From Synergistaceae bacterium (GTDB lineage: Bacteria > Synergistota > Synergistia > Synergistales > Aminithiophilaceae): a stretch of 64,000 nt of DNA. The notes beneath the pieces were generated by a model. That model saw only the letters and a program-made list of their open reading frames with translations, did no database searches and was not told the DNA's origin. Position 1 is the stretch's first letter, and every line of letters starts with the position of its first letter. Both the position numbers and the translations under genes were made by a program. Location of the stretch: assembly GCA_016756725.1 (NCBI GenBank), contig JAESII010000004.1, forward strand, positions 186,001-250,000, read 5' to 3'. Positions 1 through 10,155 of this stretch are shown piece after piece.

Positions 1-456
1 CTGGTCGGCCAGGGTGGTGACGTTTTCCCTGCCCGACGCGGCGGCGGCCTGGTCCATCATCTTGCGCCGGAAAAGGGTGCCTTTCAGCCCCATGCGGCGC
101 CCCCTCTCGTTGACCCGCTCCATGCCGAGGCGATCGAGAAGGACATTGGTGGCCGTGTTGTCGCTGTCGAGGATCATGAGCCGGGCCAGGTCCCCCAGGG
201 ACCAGAGGGGGTTGTCGAGGAGCGTGACCAGGCTGTAGGGGACCTTCTCGGCCTCGCTGACGGCGATCCGTTCCTCCCAGGAAAGGCCCTCTTCGAGGAG
301 GGCCGCCAGAAGGAGGACCTTGATGGTGCTCGCCGCAGCCAGGGAACGCTCGGCGTTCCGGCTGTAGAGGACCCTGCCGTCGCGGCAGCGCTGGAGCAGG
401 ACCGCCACCGTCCCTCCGGCGGCGTCACAGCGTTCGTCGATCCCCAGATCCTTCAC
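1..456 (-). CDS. Class A beta-lactamase-like serine hydrolase (C-terminus cut by window edge)
   Basis: GTG at 456; open frame to the edge: VKDLGIDERCDAAGGTVAVLLQRC...AASTIKVLLLAALLEEG...NTATNVLLDRLGMERVN; STIK matches the SxxK active-site motif. Confidence 0.75.
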   Translation of the reverse strand, partial: MKDLGIDERCDAAGGTVAVLLQRCRDGRVLYSRNAERSLAAASTIKVLLLAALLEEGLSWEERIAVSEAEKVPYSLVTLLDNPLWSLGDLARLMILDSDNTATNVLLDRLGMERVNERGRRMGLKGTLFRRKMMDQAAAASGRENVTTLADQ

Positions 457-541
457 GATTGCCCTTTCCCTCCTTCCGATGGCGGGCCTCAGGGCGTCCG
501 GTCCCACGGACCGGACGCCCTGAGGCGGGTCGGTTCCGAGA

Positions 542-2137
542 TCAGCGTCCCTCGATGACGACATTCCCCATGTACCAGGTGCCCATCATGGTCCGCTCCA
601 GTCCCTTCAGGTAAGGCGGAATGACACAGTCGTCGACGGGGAAGAAGAGAGGCAGGATCGGCATGTCCTCCATGAAGAGGGCATGGGCCTTGTACATGAC
701 CTCATCCCGGGCCGTTCCCGAGAGTTCCCGGGCCTGCTGGATGAGGCCGTCGTACTCGGCGTTGTTCCAGCGGGGCCAGTTGGTGCCGGCGCCGGTGGTG
801 AACATCTCCAGGAAGGTCATGGGGTCGGGATAGTCGCCCCACCAGTTGCCCCGGCCGATGTCGTAGTTGCCCTCGCGGCGGGTGCTGGCATAGACCTGCC
901 ATTCCTGATTGGCCAGCTCGACGGTGATGCCCAGGTTCTTGCGCCACATCTCCTGGACGGCTTCGGCCAGGGCCTTGTGATCGTCGGCCGTGTTGTAGAG
1001 GAGGGTGAATTTGGGGAAACCCTTGCCGTCGGGGAAGCCCGCCTCGGCGAGGAGCTTCTTGGCCTCCTCGGGCTTGGCCTTTCCTTCCGGATCGAGGCCG
1101 AAGGTGCCGGAGGTGCGGCTGAAGTCGGCGCCGGTGCTGTCCTTCAGCCCCTCGGGGACGAGGCCGCAGGCGGGAATTTCCGAGCTCTGGCGGACCTTTT
1201 CGACGATGGCCTTGCGGTCGATGGCCAGGGCAAGGGCCTTGCGGACCCGCACGTCGTCAAGGACCTCCCGGGTCGTGTTGACGGTGTAGAAGAAGGAGAC
1301 GATCCGCGGGTAGGCCACGTAACCCTCCATCTTGGCGACGCGGGGCAGTTCCTGGATGGGTATGTTCTCAAGGATGTCCAGTTCGCCGTTCTCGAAGGCC
1401 GTCAGCTCCGTCGAATGCTCGGGGATCACGACGGCGTCGATCCGGGGCAGCCTGACGTTGGCCGCGTCCCAGTAGTGGGGGTTCTTTTCGAGGACGACCA
1501 GGTCGGGGCGGAAGGTGGTCATCGTGTAGGGACCGTTGCAGAGGTAGGTCTCGGTCTTGCGGGCCCAGTTGTCGGGCGCCTCGGACACCACGTCCTCCCG
1601 GACGGGCATGAAGACCATGAAGGCCACGAGGTTGAGGAAATAGGGCGTCGGATCCTCGAGGGTGACGACGAGGGTCTTGTCGTCGGGGCAGGAGATGGCG
1701 ATGTCCTCGGCCTTGCCCTCGCCCTTGTAATAGGCCTCGCCGCCCTTGATGTAGTAGAAGATGAAGGCGTAGCCCGACCCCACGGTGGGGTCGAGGGAAC
1801 GTCTCCAGGAGTACTCGAAATCCTGGGCCCGGACGGGTTTGCCGTCGGACCATTTGGCGTCGCGGAGCTTGAAGGTGTAGGTTTTGCCGTCCTCCGAGAG
1901 GGTCCACGACTCGGCGATGCCCGGCACGAGTTCACCGTTGCGGTCTCTCAGGAGACCCTCAAAGCAGTGCTCGATGACGAAGCCCCCGACGAGATCGCCG
2001 TTCAGGACGGGATCGAGCGTCTTCGGCTCCCGGGCCAGGTTGTAGCGGAGAACCTGCTCCGAGGCCGTCGCCGGCAGGGCGACGCAGAGCCCCATGAGGG
2101 CGACAACAAGCAACAGGACAACGGATCGTTTCATCAT
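542..2137 (-). CDS. oppA: Peptide ABC transporter substrate-binding protein (OppA/SBP_bac_5)
   Basis: Signal peptide; LRYNLAREPKTLDPVLNGD...EGLLR; first gene product type of adjacent opp operon. Confidence 0.93.
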   Translation of the reverse strand: MMKRSVVLLLVVALMGLCVALPATASEQVLRYNLAREPKTLDPVLNGDLVGGFVIEHCFEGLLRDRNGELVPGIAESWTLSEDGKTYTFKLRDAKWSDGKPVRAQDFEYSWRRSLDPTVGSGYAFIFYYIKGGEAYYKGEGKAEDIAISCPDDKTLVVTLEDPTPYFLNLVAFMVFMPVREDVVSEAPDNWARKTETYLCNGPYTMTTFRPDLVVLEKNPHYWDAANVRLPRIDAVVIPEHSTELTAFENGELDILENIPIQELPRVAKMEGYVAYPRIVSFFYTVNTTREVLDDVRVRKALALAIDRKAIVEKVRQSSEIPACGLVPEGLKDSTGADFSRTSGTFGLDPEGKAKPEEAKKLLAEAGFPDGKGFPKFTLLYNTADDHKALAEAVQEMWRKNLGITVELANQEWQVYASTRREGNYDIGRGNWWGDYPDPMTFLEMFTTGAGTNWPRWNNAEYDGLIQQARELSGTARDEVMYKAHALFMEDMPILPLFFPVDDCVIPPYLKGLERTMMGTWYMGNVVIEGR

Positions 2138-2242
2138 CAGAGTCCCTCCCTATCACCGTTTAGGTTTGCCTTTCCTCGCTGCGTGTTCGACGGCGGCGCC
2201 TTTCTTTGTCCCTTCTGCGACAGGCGTCCCTCCTTTCGCCGG

Positions 2243-3232
2243 TCAGGCCCCGAAACGGCGGCAGGCCGCCCAGTGGCGGGGCGCAATCTCCGTCAGGACC
2301 GGAGTTTCCTCGGCGCACCGGGCCTCGGCATAGCGGCAGCGGGTCCTGAAAAGACAGCCCGAAGGAGGGTCGAGAGGGCTGGGGACGTCTCCTTCAAGGA
2401 CGATGCGGCTGCCCCTTCCCCGGCCGCCGATGACGGGAATGGCCGAGAGCAGGGCCTGGGTGTAGGGATGCTGGGGATGGGCGTAAAGATCCTCCTTCGG
2501 GGCCATTTCGACGATCCGGCCCAGGTACATGACGCCCACCCTGTCGGCCAGGTGGCGGACCATGGAGAGGTCATGGGCGATGAAGAGGTAGGTCAGACCG
2601 AACTGCTCCCTCAGGTCTTCCAGCATGTTCACCACCTGGGCCTGGATGGAGACGTCGAGGGCCGAGATGGGCTCGTCGCAGATGACGAACTCGGGGTCCA
2701 CGGCCAGGGCGCGGGCGATCCCGATGCGCTGGCGCTGGCCTCCGCTGAACTCGTGAGGGTAGCGCATGGCATGGTCGGGGTTGAGCCCCACCCGACCCAG
2801 AAGTTCGTGGACCCGTTCGAGCCGGCCCTTCCCGCGGGCGAGGCCGTGGATGTCCAGAGCCTCGCCGACGATGTCCCCGACGGTCATGCGCGGGTTCAGC
2901 GAGGCGTAGGGATCCTGGAAGATCATCTGCATCCGCCGCCGGTAGGGCAGGAACTCCCTCTCGGCCAGGCCGGCCACGTCGACGCCGTCGAAGCGGATCT
3001 GGCCCGCCGTGGGCTCGTAAAGGCGCACGAGGAGCCGTCCCGTCGTCGACTTGCCGCAGCCCGACTCCCCGACGAGCCCCAGCGTCTCGCCGCGGGCGAT
3101 GAAGAAATCGACGCCGTCGACGGCCCGGAGCATTCTTGGGCGGGAGAGAAGGCCCGCCTGTCTGACGGGAAAATGCTTGGCCAGTCCCTTCACCTCGATC
3201 AGGGGCTTTTCGCCGGCCCCGAGGACAGTCAT
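2243..3232 (-). CDS. oppF: Oligopeptide ABC transporter ATPase OppF-like
   Basis: Walker [10 protein letters not shown], signature [16 protein letters not shown]-terminal oligo_HPY-type Cys region. Confidence 0.95.
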   Translation of the reverse strand: MTVLGAGEKPLIEVKGLAKHFPVRQAGLLSRPRMLRAVDGVDFFIARGETLGLVGESGCGKSTTGRLLVRLYEPTAGQIRFDGVDVAGLAEREFLPYRRRMQMIFQDPYASLNPRMTVGDIVGEALDIHGLARGKGRLERVHELLGRVGLNPDHAMRYPHEFSGGQRQRIGIARALAVDPEFVICDEPISALDVSIQAQVVNMLEDLREQFGLTYLFIAHDLSMVRHLADRVGVMYLGRIVEMAPKEDLYAHPQHPYTQALLSAIPVIGGRGRGSRIVLEGDVPSPLDPPSGCLFRTRCRYAEARCAEETPVLTEIAPRHWAACRRFGA

Positions 3233-4305
3233 CCTATCGCCCCTTTCCGCAGCCCCAGCCGGAGGGCTTCCGGCGCGCCGTCATCGTGAAGCCAGCAGGC
3301 CGACCGTCTCCCCCGGGGAAGGCCATAGAGGCGGGGGGGCCGCTCCCGACAGATCCTCAGGGCCCTGGGGCAGCGCTCGACGAAGGGGCAGCCCCTGGGA
3401 GGACGGAGCAGATCAGGCGGCGATCCCGGGATGGGCACCAGCCTCTGGCCCCGCTTCTTGCCCCCGTAACCGGGAAGGGCCCGGAGCAGCCCCATCGTGT
3501 AGGGGTGGAGAGGCTCGTCGAAGAGGTCCTCCGCCGAAGCCTCCTCCATGACCTGGCCGCCGTACATGACGAGGATGCGCGAACAGACCTCGGAGACGAC
3601 GCCGAGGTCGTGGGTGATGAGGATGACGGCCGTCCCGATGCGGGATCTCATCGCGTTCATGAGGTCGAGCATCTGGGCCTGGATCGTCACGTCCAGGGCC
3701 GTCGTCGGCTCGTCGGCGATGAGGAGCGACGGCTCGCAGGCCAGGGACATGGCGATCATCGCCCTCTGGCGCATGCCGCCGCTGAACTGGTGCGGGTACT
3801 GGCGGGCCCGCTTCTCCGGCGAGGGAATCCCCACGAGGCGGAGCCCGTCGACGGCCCGCTCCCAGGCCTCCTTCTTCGAGATCTTCCGATGGAGACGGAG
3901 GACCTCGACGATCTGATCCCCGACGGTGAAGACGGGGTTGAGGCTCGTCATGGGGTCCTGAAAGATCATGGCCAGGTCGTCGCCGCGGAGGCAGCGCATC
4001 TTCCTCTCGTTCCAGCCGAGGAGGTTCTCCCCCCGAAAGAGGACCTTCCCCTCCGTGACGCGCCCCGGGTGGGGCAGAAGGCCCATGATGGACAGGGCCG
4101 TCACGCTCTTGCCGCTGCCCGACTCGCCGACGATTCCGAAGGCCTCCCCCTCGCGAAGGGCGAAGTCGATCCCCCTCAGGGCCTTCACCTCGCCGACATG
4201 GGTGAAAAAGGAGGTGGAGAGTCCTTCGAGGCGCAGCAGCTCCGGAGCCTCCGTTCCCGATGGGGCCCCCCGCGAGGGGGCCAGAAGTTCCTGGCTCGTC
4301 GTCAT
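3229..4305 (-). CDS. oppD: Oligopeptide ABC transporter ATPase OppD-like
   Basis: Walker [42 protein letters not shown]. Confidence 0.95.
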   Translation of the reverse strand: MTTSQELLAPSRGAPSGTEAPELLRLEGLSTSFFTHVGEVKALRGIDFALREGEAFGIVGESGSGKSVTALSIMGLLPHPGRVTEGKVLFRGENLLGWNERKMRCLRGDDLAMIFQDPMTSLNPVFTVGDQIVEVLRLHRKISKKEAWERAVDGLRLVGIPSPEKRARQYPHQFSGGMRQRAMIAMSLACEPSLLIADEPTTALDVTIQAQMLDLMNAMRSRIGTAVILITHDLGVVSEVCSRILVMYGGQVMEEASAEDLFDEPLHPYTMGLLRALPGYGGKKRGQRLVPIPGSPPDLLRPPRGCPFVERCPRALRICRERPPRLYGLPRGRRSACWLHDDGAPEALRLGLRKGAIG

Positions 4306-4318
4306 CGCCCGCCCCTCC

Positions 4319-5290
4319 TCACTTGCGGAGCCTCGGGTCGAGGGCGTCGCGGAGGCCGTCGCCGACGAAGTTGAAGCCCAGCATGGTCACGCAGATCGCC
4401 GCCGCGGGGAAGAAGAGCTGGTAGGGGTAGGACCGGAGCCCGCCGAGGGCGTCGGCGCAGAGGGAGCCCCAGGAGGCCATGGGGGCCGAGATGCCGATGC
4501 CGATGAAGCTCAGGAAGGATTCGGTGAAGATCGCGCCGGGAATCATCATCGTCGCCGTCACCAGGATGGGGCCCATGGCGTTGGGAATGAGGTGACGGGT
4601 CAGGATGCGCCACTTGCCCGCCCCCAGGACCTGGGCGGCGAGGACGAACTCCTGCTCCTTCAGGGAGAGGACCTGGCCGCGGACGATGCGGACCATGCCC
4701 ACCCAGTAGACGAGTCCCAGGGCGATCAGGATGTTGTGCAGCCCCGTCCCGAGGAGGACCATGAGGAGGATTGAATAGAGCATGAGGGGAATCGTCGAGG
4801 CCACGTCGACGATGCGCATGAGGATGTTGTCCCAGCGGCCGCCCATGAAACCCGAGAAGCCGCCGTAGAGGACGCCGATGACGCAGCTCGTGGCCGTGGC
4901 GATGATCCCGACGAGAAGGGAGATCCGGCCGCCGATCATGACGCGGACGAAGAGATCCCTCCCGTGGGCGTCCGTCCCGAACCAGTGTTCGGCGCTGGGG
5001 AACTCGTAGGTCCGGTCGAGGTTCTGTTCGCGGTAGGAGTGACTCGACAGGACGGGGCCCAAAAGGGCGAAGGAGAAGATGACGACGAGAAGAAAAAGGC
5101 CGAAGAGGGCCGTCGGATTGCGGCGGAAGCGGGCCCAGGCGTCCTGAAGGTAGGTCAGGCTGGGCCGGTCGATGCGCTCTCCCTGCTGCTCCGAGGCGGG
5201 AATGGGCTCCCAAAGCGGGGGGGCGACGGGGCCAGAAGGGGGAAAAAAGTTCCCCTGAGGTGACGGAGCCATGGCGGGCACCTCCCTCAC
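4319..5290 (-). CDS. oppC: Peptide ABC transporter permease OppC-like
   Basis: FGTDAHGRDLFVRVMIGGRISL and following EAA-type permease region. Confidence 0.95.
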   Translation of the reverse strand: MREVPAMAPSPQGNFFPPSGPVAPPLWEPIPASEQQGERIDRPSLTYLQDAWARFRRNPTALFGLFLLVVIFSFALLGPVLSSHSYREQNLDRTYEFPSAEHWFGTDAHGRDLFVRVMIGGRISLLVGIIATATSCVIGVLYGGFSGFMGGRWDNILMRIVDVASTIPLMLYSILLMVLLGTGLHNILIALGLVYWVGMVRIVRGQVLSLKEQEFVLAAQVLGAGKWRILTRHLIPNAMGPILVTATMMIPGAIFTESFLSFIGIGISAPMASWGSLCADALGGLRSYPYQLFFPAAAICVTMLGFNFVGDGLRDALDPRLRK

Positions 5291-6207
5291 TTGCCGACCT
5301 TGATCCGCGGATCAAGGAGCCCGTAGAGGAGATCGACGGCCAGGATGGCCGTACAGAGAATGATCGACTGGAAGAGGGTCAGCCCCATGAGCACCGTGTA
5401 GTCGCGGTTGGTGACGCTTTCGACGAAGAACTTGCCCATTCCGGGAATGGCGAAGATCTTCTCGACGACGAAGGAACCGGTGATGATGGCGGCGATGAGG
5501 GGGCCGATGTAGGTGACGACGGGGATGAGGGCGTTCCGCAGGGCATGGCGGAAGATGACCGAACTCTCGGGCACCCCCTTGGCCCGGGCCGTGCGGATGT
5601 AATCCTGCTGGAGGACCTCGACCATCGTCGAGCGGGTGAGGCGGAGCACGAAGGAGAGGGAGTAACCGCCGAGGGCCGCCACGGGCAGAACGTAGTGCTT
5701 CCAGGTGCGGAGGCCGAAGGAGGGGAACCAGCGCAGCCTGGCGCTGAAGACGTAGATGAGCAGCGTGGCCAGGACGAAGCTGGGGATGGTCTGGCCCAGG
5801 GTCGCCACGAAACGGATGAACTGATCAAAGACCCGGCCCCTCTGGACCGCCGCGAGAACACCGAGGGGGACGCCCAGGGCAAGGACGACGATCACGACGA
5901 GAAGGCCGAGCTTCATCGAGACGGGGAAGCTCTGGCCGATCATCTCCTCGACGGAGACGCCGATCTTCTGGAAGGAGGGACCGAGGTCCCAGGTCAGGAT
6001 CCCCTTGAGATAGTCCAGATACTGCTTGGGCAGGGGATCGTTCAGGTGATACTTGGCCTCCAGGGCCTGGATGACGGCATCAGGCAGCTGCTTTTCCTGC
6101 TGGAAAGGGCCGCCCGGAACGGCGTGCATCATGAGAAAGGTCACCGTCACGACGGCCCAGATCGTCAGCAATACCGAGATGAAGCGATGGAGCAGAAAGC
6201 GCGCCAA
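5287..6207 (-). CDS. oppB: Peptide ABC transporter permease OppB-like
   Basis: N-terminal TM, RLTRSTMVEVLQQDYIRTARAKG permease motif. Confidence 0.95.
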   Translation of the reverse strand: MARFLLHRFISVLLTIWAVVTVTFLMMHAVPGGPFQQEKQLPDAVIQALEAKYHLNDPLPKQYLDYLKGILTWDLGPSFQKIGVSVEEMIGQSFPVSMKLGLLVVIVVLALGVPLGVLAAVQRGRVFDQFIRFVATLGQTIPSFVLATLLIYVFSARLRWFPSFGLRTWKHYVLPVAALGGYSLSFVLRLTRSTMVEVLQQDYIRTARAKGVPESSVIFRHALRNALIPVVTYIGPLIAAIITGSFVVEKIFAIPGMGKFFVESVTNRDYTVLMGLTLFQSIILCTAILAVDLLYGLLDPRIKVGK

Positions 6208-6433
6208 ACCCTTCCCTCCTCTTCAGCTCATCGGCGATGATCGGCTTCGGCAAGGCCCTTGACAAAAAGGGCCTCTGTCCTCATCGTTTTTGCATAAAAG
6301 CGTCAAAGATATCCAATATTCACCTTACCGCACTGTCCCGGGAAAGGCAATTCCCCCGATTCCATTAACTTGAGTGCATTCAGAGGGAAGACCGCCCTCG
6401 GGCAACAGGATCGGAAGAAAGGGAGTGTTTTGC

Positions 6434-7375
6434 GTGCGCAAAGTCCGCCCCCTCGCCGACGGCGATCTCATCGGCCTCGTCGCCCCCTCAAGCCCCTCGA
6501 CGGGCGAAGCCGTTGAAGGAGCCATCAGAGCCGTCGAAAAAATGGGCTTCTCCGTCCGCCTCGGCAGGAGCTGCCATGCCGCCCTGGGCTACATGGCCGG
6601 GCCCGAGGAGCTCCGGGCAGCCGATCTCAACGCCTTTTTCGCCGACGACGCCGTGAAGGCCATCTTCTGTCTCCGCGGCGGCGACGGCGCCATCCGCCTG
6701 CCCCCTCTCATCGACATGGCCGTCGTCGCCGCCCACCCCAAGATCTTCCTGGGCTACAGCGACATCACCATCCTCCACCTGATGTTCACCCAGAAGGGGG
6801 GATTCTGCACCTTCCACGGTCCCATGGTCGTCACCGACTTTCTCCGGAAGACCTTCGCCGGCTACGAGGAGGACTGCCTCCTGAAGGCCCTCAGCGACAG
6901 CCGTCCCCTGGGGGAGATCGTCCCCTTCGAGGGGGCCCCCGCCATGGAGGGTCTCGTCGGAGGCTGCGCCGAAGGGGAACTGACGGGAGGCAACCTGGCC
7001 CTCGTCTGCTCGCTCCTGGGAACGCCCTGGGAGATCGACACGAGGGGCAAGGTGCTCCTTTTGGAGGACACCGATGAACCGGTCTACCGCATCGACCGCA
7101 TGCTGAGCCAGCTTCGCCTGGCGGGCAAGCTTGAGGACGCAGCGGCCGTCGTCCTCGGTCAGTTCACGAACATCACGGCCAAAGATCCCAAGAGGACCTT
7201 CCGGCTCGAAGAGATCTTCGAGGCCGTCGTCGCCCCCGTCGGGAAGCCGACGGTCCTCAACGCCCCCTTCGGCCACGGCACGAAAAAGGCGACCCTCCCC
7301 CTGGGGGCGAGGGCCGCCGTCGACGGCTCGCGGGGAACGGTCACCGTCATCGAATCGGCCGTCGAGGGAGCCTAG
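6434..7375 (+). CDS. LD-carboxypeptidase / S66 (LdcA/MccF) family
   Basis: IGLVAPSSP, GDGAIRLPPLID, GYSDITILHL, GGNLALVCSLLGTPWEIDTRGKVLLLEDTDEPVYRIDRML; ORF opens at 6374, GTG at 6434 aligns with the usual N-terminus. Confidence 0.9.
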   Translation: MRKVRPLADGDLIGLVAPSSPSTGEAVEGAIRAVEKMGFSVRLGRSCHAALGYMAGPEELRAADLNAFFADDAVKAIFCLRGGDGAIRLPPLIDMAVVAAHPKIFLGYSDITILHLMFTQKGGFCTFHGPMVVTDFLRKTFAGYEEDCLLKALSDSRPLGEIVPFEGAPAMEGLVGGCAEGELTGGNLALVCSLLGTPWEIDTRGKVLLLEDTDEPVYRIDRMLSQLRLAGKLEDAAAVVLGQFTNITAKDPKRTFRLEEIFEAVVAPVGKPTVLNAPFGHGTKKATLPLGARAAVDGSRGTVTVIESAVEGA

Positions 7376-7397
7376 GACTGAGGCCGCCCAAGACGCG

Positions 7398-7431
7398 GCG
7401 AGGGGAGGTGCCCTGCGGCACCTCCCCTCGC
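7398..7431. terminator. 15-bp perfect hairpin between convergent genes
   Basis: GCGAGGGGAGGTGCC-CTGC-GGCACCTCCCCTCGC. Confidence 0.65.
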
Positions 7432-7447
7432 TTATGCCGTTTTCTCG

Positions 7448-7882
7448 TCAGCCTTCGAGACGGAGCAGCCGTCCCTCGTCCTTTGCCCTCTTGGGCAGCC
7501 GGAGAGAGATGACGCCGTTGTCGAAGGAGGCCTCTCCCCTTTCGGGATCGATCTCGGCGGGGAGCCCCAGGCTGTAGTTGAGCTCGCTCCGGCGGCGGCA
7601 GCAGTGATAGGTCCTTCCCTCCTGAACCTCGCCGGGCTGCTCCTGAGACTCCGCCTTCCCCCGGACGAGAACCCGGTCGGCGAAAAGACGGACCTCCACG
7701 TCTTTAGGGGCGTAGCCAGGGGCATCGATCTTCACGAAAAGATCGTCGCCCTCCTCGTAGATCTCGACGGGAAGATCGCGGCCGGCGGCAGAGTAGAGGT
7801 TGTTGAAGCTCCGGAAGAAATCGTCCACCTCGGGAAAAACGGAAAAGACGTTCGGCCTGGACCAACGGGCAAGACTTCTCAT
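7448..7882 (-). CDS. Hsp20/alpha-crystallin small heat shock protein
   Basis: IYEEGDDLFVKIDAPGYAPKDVEVRLFADRVLVRGKAE...VISLRLPKRA. Confidence 0.93.
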   Translation of the reverse strand: MRSLARWSRPNVFSVFPEVDDFFRSFNNLYSAAGRDLPVEIYEEGDDLFVKIDAPGYAPKDVEVRLFADRVLVRGKAESQEQPGEVQEGRTYHCCRRRSELNYSLGLPAEIDPERGEASFDNGVISLRLPKRAKDEGRLLRLEG

Positions 7883-8042
7883 GACCCATACCTCCTTGAC
7901 TGAGTGATTTTTGCTGATAGGTCAAGGATAGTCATAAGATCAGTTAAAGTCAAATCCCTATTCGTGTCCGTTTCGGCAATTGTTCCTGATGGTAGGCAAA
8001 TAATTTCGATTTATGCCTGTGATCTCCGATTATCTCCGATTT

Positions 8043-9293
8043 TCACTGCCTCTGACCTTTCTCTTCCCAGGAGATCTGAAAGGCGTCGAAGAGCCTCCCG
8101 AAGGAGAAGGTCCCGAGGGTGAGATTCCTCTGGGGCGCCCTGTCGGTGTTGGCCATCCCCTGAAGGAGGGCCGGCGAGGTGATGCCCGTCCTGATGGAGA
8201 AGGAGGCCTCGATGTAGGCGGCCAGCTTGTCGCAGGACTTGAGGATCTTCCCGTCCAGGGCGAGGGCCCCCTCCTCCCGGGAGAGGCGCTCCAGCTCGTC
8301 GAAGGAGAGGCGTCCCCTCTTCTCGCCCGAGGCGAGTCGGACCTTGTTGTCGAACTCCTCTTCGGTGAAGAAGCGCAGATCCTCCTGCCAGTGTGCCGGA
8401 AGAAGGGGATAGATGCGCTCCTCCATGGCCTGGCGCTCATACTCCTTGACCAGCTCGTCGAGGCCCTCGATGGAGTTCTTGACGGGCGAGATGATGTCCC
8501 GCGTCAGCACTTCGGGCAGGTCGTGGAAGAGCCCTCCCAGAAAACCGCCGACGCGGCGCGACGGGGAGGCGCCGATCTCGACGGCGACGAGGTAGAAGAG
8601 GATGGCCACGAAAAGGAGGTGTTCCAGCACCGACGTCTGGGGGATGCGCGGCGTCTGGGCCCAGCGCTTCTGGAAGCGGAGCTGGCCCACGAGATCGACG
8701 AACTCGTAGATGCCCCGGTTGCGGTTTCCGCCGAGACCCCGCTGGAGAAGCATCTCCTCGATGGCCGCCAGGTTGCGGTGCTCCTTGATCTGGGATTCGA
8801 TCTCCTCACGGGTCTTTTCGATGCCCGAAAGGGGCCGGCTCAAGTCGTAGACGAGATCGAACTCCCACTGGGTGGCCATGTAGTGGGCCCCCTTGAGGAG
8901 GGCCTTCTCCTCAAGGCTGTAGTCGTCATCGAGCAGGTAGGCCCGGAATCGGTCGGGGAAACCGCCGGCGAGGCCGGCCAGATCCCTCTCGAGCTGGTTC
9001 AGGACCCAGCGGTTCACCTTCTCCCCCTGTTCGGCCATCATGCGGTGAAAGACGGGAGGTTTGATGTCGGTGAGGACGACACGGTGAAGGAGCTCGAAGA
9101 TGGACCCCTCGATGAGCCGTTTCCAGTCAACGGCCCGTCCCCGGTCCTCCTCGGTCCGGGCGACGACATAGGCGATGATCATCTTGTGGGCCTGTTTGGC
9201 CATCTCCGTGAACTGGATGGGCCGGGGATGATCGTTCCAGCGCTCGATGTTGGAGGCCGAGAAGATCCGCTCGATCAGAGAGGAACCGATCAT
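8043..9293 (-). CDS. HD-domain (YfbR-like) phosphohydrolase, two HD-like segments
   Basis: SVLEHLLFVAILFYLVAVEIG...GGLFHDLPEVLTRDIISPVK; ATG at 9293 (ORF extends upstream to 9794). Confidence 0.8.
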   Translation of the reverse strand: MIGSSLIERIFSASNIERWNDHPRPIQFTEMAKQAHKMIIAYVVARTEEDRGRAVDWKRLIEGSIFELLHRVVLTDIKPPVFHRMMAEQGEKVNRWVLNQLERDLAGLAGGFPDRFRAYLLDDDYSLEEKALLKGAHYMATQWEFDLVYDLSRPLSGIEKTREEIESQIKEHRNLAAIEEMLLQRGLGGNRNRGIYEFVDLVGQLRFQKRWAQTPRIPQTSVLEHLLFVAILFYLVAVEIGASPSRRVGGFLGGLFHDLPEVLTRDIISPVKNSIEGLDELVKEYERQAMEERIYPLLPAHWQEDLRFFTEEEFDNKVRLASGEKRGRLSFDELERLSREEGALALDGKILKSCDKLAAYIEASFSIRTGITSPALLQGMANTDRAPQRNLTLGTFSFGRLFDAFQISWEEKGQRQ

Positions 9294-9319
9294 GGAAAAA
9301 GACCTTCCTTTCTGCACCG

Positions 9320-10045
9320 TCAGGGTTTGAGGGCCGATGCCGTCAGGCTCAGGCCCATGGAGATCAGAACGACAAGGGCGAGGAGTCGAAAGAGCCGTTC
9401 CGGAACGCGGCGGGCCAGGACGATGCCGAGGAGCGTCCCCGCCGCCAGAGCCGGGAGACAGGCGAAGTAGAGCCCCATCGTCGGCCTGGCGATCATGCCC
9501 TTGGCCAGGAAAAGGACCGTCGTCACCACGTTGAGGCTCAGGAAGTAGCCCGCCAGGGTAGAGCGGAAGACGTTCTTGTCCGCCCCCTGGTTGGCCAGGA
9601 AGAGGATGACCGGCGGCCCGCTCATGGAGAGGCTTCCGTTGAGAAGGCCGCTGGCGAAGCCGACGGCCAGAAGGGCCCAGAGCCGGGGCGGCAGGGGGCG
9701 GCGGAAGCCGAGAAGAAGGGCCAGGGCGGAAGCGGTGACGAAAAGCCCCGCCGTGAGGCGCAAGGCCGAAGCCGGGAAGAGGTTCAGAATCCACAGCCCC
9801 GGCAGGAGGCCCGCCACGCCGCCCAGAAGCAGGCCGCCCAGGGTGCGCCGGGAGAGATGGCTCCCGCAGTCAATCCAGACGGCCCCATTCATGGCCAGGC
9901 TCAGCAGGACCAGGAGAGGAATGACGAGAGTCCCCTCGAAGAAAAAAAGGAGCAGGGGAACGGCGAGCAGGGAAAAGCCGAAGCCCGTACAGCCCTGAAG
10001 AAGGCTCCCCAGAAAGACGGGCAGACCGGCCTGGATGATTTCCAC
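9320..10045 (-). CDS. TauE/SafE family sulfite exporter-like membrane protein
   Basis: LGSLLQGCTGFGFSLLAVPLLLFF; two repeated TM halves; GLLNGSLSMSGPPVILFL. Confidence 0.9.
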   Translation of the reverse strand: MEIIQAGLPVFLGSLLQGCTGFGFSLLAVPLLLFFFEGTLVIPLLVLLSLAMNGAVWIDCGSHLSRRTLGGLLLGGVAGLLPGLWILNLFPASALRLTAGLFVTASALALLLGFRRPLPPRLWALLAVGFASGLLNGSLSMSGPPVILFLANQGADKNVFRSTLAGYFLSLNVVTTVLFLAKGMIARPTMGLYFACLPALAAGTLLGIVLARRVPERLFRLLALVVLISMGLSLTASALKP

Positions 10046-10110
10046 GACGACAACCTCCTCGAGAAAAGGACGGGGGGCAAAGGTCCCCTTCAGGTCGATT
10101 CTAACCCAAA

Positions 10111-10138
10111 AGGCCCCCTTCCGTCGGGAAGGGGGCCT
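10111..10138 (-). terminator. Intrinsic terminator of the metal permease gene
   Basis: AGGCCCCCTTCC-loop-GGAAGGGGGCCT followed by TTTT on the minus strand. Confidence 0.75.
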
Positions 10139-10155
10139 GACCGTGGAAGACGCCT

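Noticed and set aside
683-3289. 868-aa plus-strand ORF opposite oppA/oppF
   Set aside because: Antisense shadow of real minus-strand genes in high-GC DNA; composition is Gly/Val/Glu/Asp-rich without recognisable domains
7883-8030. Possible CIRCE/HrcA element upstream of hsp20
   Set aside because: No TTAGCACTC-N9-GAGTGCTAA found; ATCACTCAG alone is not convincing
8022-8041. Tandem 10-mer ATCTCCGATTATCTCCGATT
   Set aside because: Only two copies at the 3' end of the HD gene; not enough for a repeat array or CRISPR
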